Shown here one piece after another: positions 39,230 through 41,444 of a DNA stretch of 41,444 bases. The translations under genes and the position numbers were made by a program. The stretch lies in the NCBI GenBank assembly GCA_016207605.1, contig JACQPJ010000003.1:1-41444 (forward strand), read 5' to 3'. Origin of the DNA: Elusimicrobiota bacterium (GTDB lineage: Bacteria > Elusimicrobiota > Elusimicrobia > UBA1565 > UBA9628). How positions within the stretch are numbered: the first letter of the stretch is position 1; each line of letters opens with the position of its first letter. A model generated the notes under the pieces. It made no database searches and was not told where the DNA came from. It worked only from the letters and a program-made list of their open reading frames with translations.

Positions 39230-40590
39230 AGACGGACGTCCTGATCCTGGGCGGCGGGCTGGCGGGGCTCTCCGCGGCGCATCACCTGGGCGGCCTGGGC
39301 GTCTCCTCGCGCCTGGTCTTGGAGGCGCGTCAGACCCCGGGCGGCACCGCCGGCTCTGTGCGGCGGGGCGGCTTCACCTTCGACTACACCGGCCACCTCC
39401 TCCATCTCCACGATCCCTGCGGCAAGCGCCTGATCCTGGACCTGCTGGACGGCAACGTCGCCCTCCATGAGCGGCGGGCGCGGGTCTTCTCCCGCGGCGT
39501 CTTGACCCCCTACCCCTTCCAGGCCAACACCCGGGGACTGCCCCCCGCCGTCGTCCTGGACTGCGTCGCCGGCTTCCTGGAGACCGTTCACCGTCCGCGC
39601 CGCCTGCCGCGCCGGCCCGACTTCTTGTCCTGGTCCCGCGCGACCTTCGGCGAGGGGATCACGCGGCATTTCATGAGGCCCTACAACGAGAAGCTTTGGC
39701 GCGCGAGCCTCTCGCGCCTGACGACGGAGTGGCAGGGCCGCTTCGTCCCCAAGCCCTCGCCCGCCGAGGTCCTGCTCGGCGCCCTGGGAGGCGGCGACGC
39801 CCACTTCGGCTACAACGCCTCCTTCCGCTATCCCGTGCGGGGCGGCATCCAGGCCCTCCCGGACGCTCTCGCCGCGCGCCTGGAGCCCGGCGTCCTGCGG
39901 CTGGGCGCCGCCGTCGAGGCGGTGGACCTGCGCGAGAAGGCGGTTCTCGCGCGCGACCTGGGCGAGGTGCGCTACGAGCGGCTGGTCAATACTCTCCCTC
40001 TGGCGCGCTTTCTTGATTTGGCCCGGCCTTTGCCGCTCGCCGTGCGCGAGGCGCGCGGGCGCCTGCGTTGGAACACGGTCTGGAACCTCAACCTGGGCGT
40101 GGCCAGGCCCGACGTTTCGGACGCCCATTGGATCTACTTCCCGGAGAGGCGCTTCCCATTTTACCGCGTCGGCGTCTCCAGCCATTTCTCGCCCCGCCTC
40201 GCGCCGGCCGGGCATTCGGCGCTCTACGTCGAGGCCGCCCGTCCCGGCGGGGTTGCCGTGGACCGTCCCCGCCTGGAGGCGGCCATCCTCCGGGGCCTGC
40301 GCGAGGCCGGGATCCTCAAGCGCGGCGATCAGCTTTCGGCTAAGATATGGATGCCGATCGAGTTTGGCTATGTCGTTTACGACTTCGCTCGCACTCAGGC
40401 CGTGACGGCGATCTTCCGCCACCTCGCCAAGCTCGGCGTCGAGTCGATCGGCCGCTACGGCGCCTGGAAATACTCGTTCATGGAGGAGAGCATCCTCGAC
40501 GGCAAGCGCTGCGCCGAGCGCCTGGCCGGCCGCGCCGTCCCGCGGCCCGAGCCGGTCCCCGGCGCCGAGGAGCTCAAACCGCTCAAATGA
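39226..40590 (+). CDS. FAD-dependent oxidoreductase (amine oxidase/UGM-like)
   Basis: ATG 39226 overlaps the previous stop as ATGA and gives 454 residues. The dinucleotide-binding motif DVLILGGGLAGLSAAHHL is at 4-21, followed by an acidic residue in VLEARQTPGGTAG. FTFDYTGHLLHL, TPYPFQANTRGLP, a RPYNEKLWRASLSRLTTEWQGRFVPKPS block and the C-terminal SIGRYGAWKYSFMEESILDGKRCAERL are shared with FAD enzymes of polysaccharide loci related to UDP-galactopyranose mutase and protoporphyrinogen oxidase. It may rearrange or oxidise a nucleotide or lipid-linked sugar. A furanose-forming role is a guess based on the family. Confidence 0.82.
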   Translation: MKTDVLILGGGLAGLSAAHHLGGLGVSSRLVLEARQTPGGTAGSVRRGGFTFDYTGHLLHLHDPCGKRLILDLLDGNVALHERRARVFSRGVLTPYPFQANTRGLPPAVVLDCVAGFLETVHRPRRLPRRPDFLSWSRATFGEGITRHFMRPYNEKLWRASLSRLTTEWQGRFVPKPSPAEVLLGALGGGDAHFGYNASFRYPVRGGIQALPDALAARLEPGVLRLGAAVEAVDLREKAVLARDLGEVRYERLVNTLPLARFLDLARPLPLAVREARGRLRWNTVWNLNLGVARPDVSDAHWIYFPERRFPFYRVGVSSHFSPRLAPAGHSALYVEAARPGGVAVDRPRLEAAILRGLREAGILKRGDQLSAKIWMPIEFGYVVYDFARTQAVTAIFRHLAKLGVESIGRYGAWKYSFMEESILDGKRCAERLAGRAVPRPEPVPGAEELKPLK

Positions 40591-41375
40591 TCAAGCTTGA
40601 CCGAGCCTTGTGCGTCTTCGACCTCGAAGCGACGGGAGTCGACCCGCTCAACGACCGGATCGTGGACGTCTGCGTCCTGCGCCGCGAGCCGGACGGGCAG
40701 GAGACCGTCTTCTCCGAGCTGGTGGACCCCGGCGTCCCCATCCCGCCGGAGGCCGCGTCCGTGCACGGGATCACGGACGCCATGGTCGCGGGCAGGCCCT
40801 CGTTCAAGGACCTGGCGCCCCGGCTCCTGGCGGCCCTCGCCGGAGCGGACCTTTCCGGCTTCAACGCCGTCAAGTACGACGTGCCCCTCCTGGCCGCCGA
40901 GTTCAAGCGCGTCGGCGTCGACTGGCCTGCGGCCGACGTCCGCGTGGTGGACTCCTTCGTCCTGTTCTCCCGCAAGCAGCCCCGCGACCTCGGCGCCGCC
41001 TACGCGTTCTACTGCGGCAAGAGCCTCGCGGGCGCGCACCGCGCCGAGGCCGACACCCGCGCGGCCGCCGAGGTGCTCTGGGCCCAGCTCGATCGCTATC
41101 CCGACCTGCCCCGGGACGTGCCCGGCCTGCAGGCCTGGTGCGCCCAGCGCAAGCCCAACGACTCGCGCGTCGACGAGGAGGGAAAGTTCGCCTGGCGCCA
41201 CGGCGAGGCCGTCTTCGCCTTCGGCAACAAGCACAAGGGCAAGACCCTGCGCGAGGTGGCGCGCGCCGACCCGGGCTATCTGACGTGGATGGCGGAGAAA
41301 GGGAGCTTCCGGCCCGACGTCGCCGCCATTTGCCGCGAGGCGCTCAAGGGCAATTTCCCGCGTAAGGACCCGTGA
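40587..41375 (+). CDS. DEDDh 3'-5' exonuclease (DnaQ-like) with C-terminal DUF3820-like domain
   Basis: ATG 40587 overlaps the FAD gene as ATGA and gives 262 residues. Exonuclease motifs: D12-L-E14 in VFDLEATG (Exo I), D98 in FNAVKYDVPLL (Exo II) and H151-x4-D156 in AHRAEAD (Exo III), so the DEDDh set is complete. A second domain from about residue 205 has FAFGNKHKGKTLREVARADPGYLTWM, resembling the small DUF3820 (QSregVF) domain, which is known to follow DnaQ-like exonucleases. It should remove nucleotides from DNA or RNA 3' ends. It has no evident link to the glycan genes, although it is in the same tight array. Confidence 0.9.
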   Translation: MIKLDRALCVFDLEATGVDPLNDRIVDVCVLRREPDGQETVFSELVDPGVPIPPEAASVHGITDAMVAGRPSFKDLAPRLLAALAGADLSGFNAVKYDVPLLAAEFKRVGVDWPAADVRVVDSFVLFSRKQPRDLGAAYAFYCGKSLAGAHRAEADTRAAAEVLWAQLDRYPDLPRDVPGLQAWCAQRKPNDSRVDEEGKFAWRHGEAVFAFGNKHKGKTLREVARADPGYLTWMAEKGSFRPDVAAICREALKGNFPRKDP

Positions 41376-41384
41376 CACAATAAT

Positions 41385-41444
41385 ATGGACGATTTGGCAG
41401 AGGCGATTTTGGAGCGAGCCAAGGAGCGAGGAGCGAGCATGCCC
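41385..41444 (+). CDS. Start of a further gene, cut by window end
   Basis: ATG 41385 opens a frame that remains open for 20 codons to the window edge (MDDLAEAILERAKERGASMP). It follows the exonuclease stop by 9 nt, in an AT-rich CACAATAAT stretch that may include a -10-like element; no ribosome binding site is visible. The octamer GGAGCGAG occurs three times within it (41411-41418, 41423-41430, 41430-41437). The helix-forming start is plausible for a real protein, but no family can be named. Confidence 0.4.
   Translation, partial: MDDLAEAILERAKERGASMP

Noticed and set aside
40336-40352. TAAGATATGGATG, -10-like sequence with adjacent ATG
   Set aside because: It encodes the conserved AKIWMPIEFGY of the FAD enzyme, so it is explained by coding.
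1-41444. CRISPR arrays, tRNA or rRNA genes, complete insertion sequences
   Set aside because: None was seen on either strand: no regularly spaced repeats, no cloverleaf-like gap sequences and no transposase-like reading frame.

Overview
This is a very GC-rich bacterial chromosome segment in which every supported gene lies on the + strand. Genes are packed tightly, and most neighbours overlap by 4 nt (ATGA or GTGA) or are separated by fewer than 35 nt. Complete MreBCD/PBP2/RodA machinery together with heptose-type and diamino-sugar genes suggests a rod-shaped bacterium with peptidoglycan and a complex surface glycan, probably diderm. The gene content and high GC would fit Elusimicrobiota or another deep-branching Gram-negative phylum. 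That is only an impression, because no taxonomic marker can be searched here.

Region 1 (1-11390) is the 3' part of an S10-spc-alpha ribosomal super-operon: rpsC (partial), rplP, rpmC, rpsQ, rplN, rplX, rplE, rpsN (zinc type), rpsH, rplF, rplR, rpsE, rplO, secY, adk, map, infA, rpmJ, rpsM, rpsK, rpsD, rpoA, rplQ. rpmD (L30) is absent from its usual place between rpsE and rplO. S14, S4 and L36 are all zinc-ligand (C+) forms. L5 and S5 carry N-terminal extensions.

Region 2 (11401-22496) follows 10 nt after rplQ with no visible terminator. It holds the rod-elongation genes mreB-mreC-mreD-mrdA-rodA, then an RNase E/G (rng), an exported N-acetylmuramoyl-L-alanine amidase, glutamate racemase (murI), transcription terminator rho and ridA. 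Translation, transcription, wall elongation and RNA turnover may therefore share one transcript. The Rho protein is the most unusual gene here. It keeps the ATPase/translocase core but has no room for the N-terminal RNA-binding OB fold; a Gly/Arg-rich low-complexity segment of about 80 residues stands in its place. The RNase E/G three genes upstream also has a long basic low-complexity N-terminus.

Region 3 (22484-41375) is accessory. It begins with two exported proteins of unknown function; the second has a clear sigma70-type promoter. A surface-glycan locus follows: GmhA-like isomerase, GT2 glycosyltransferase, Gfo/Idh/MocA dehydrogenase, HddA-like kinase, HddC-like nucleotidyltransferase, a GT-C membrane glycosyltransferase and a WbpD-like acetyltransferase. 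Next come a 960-residue exported protein with an HExxH motif, a DegT-type aminotransferase, a second GT-C protein, another GT2, a third GT-C protein, a WecA/TagO-like polyprenyl-phosphate sugar-1-phosphate transferase and an FAD-dependent oxidoreductase of the UGM/amine-oxidase type. Together they look like a pathway for a nucleotide-activated heptose and a 2,3-diamino sugar, assembled on a polyprenyl carrier. The window closes with a DnaQ-like exonuclease and the first 20 codons of another gene. No tRNA, rRNA, CRISPR array or complete IS element was seen, and no stretch over 300 bases lacks a gene.
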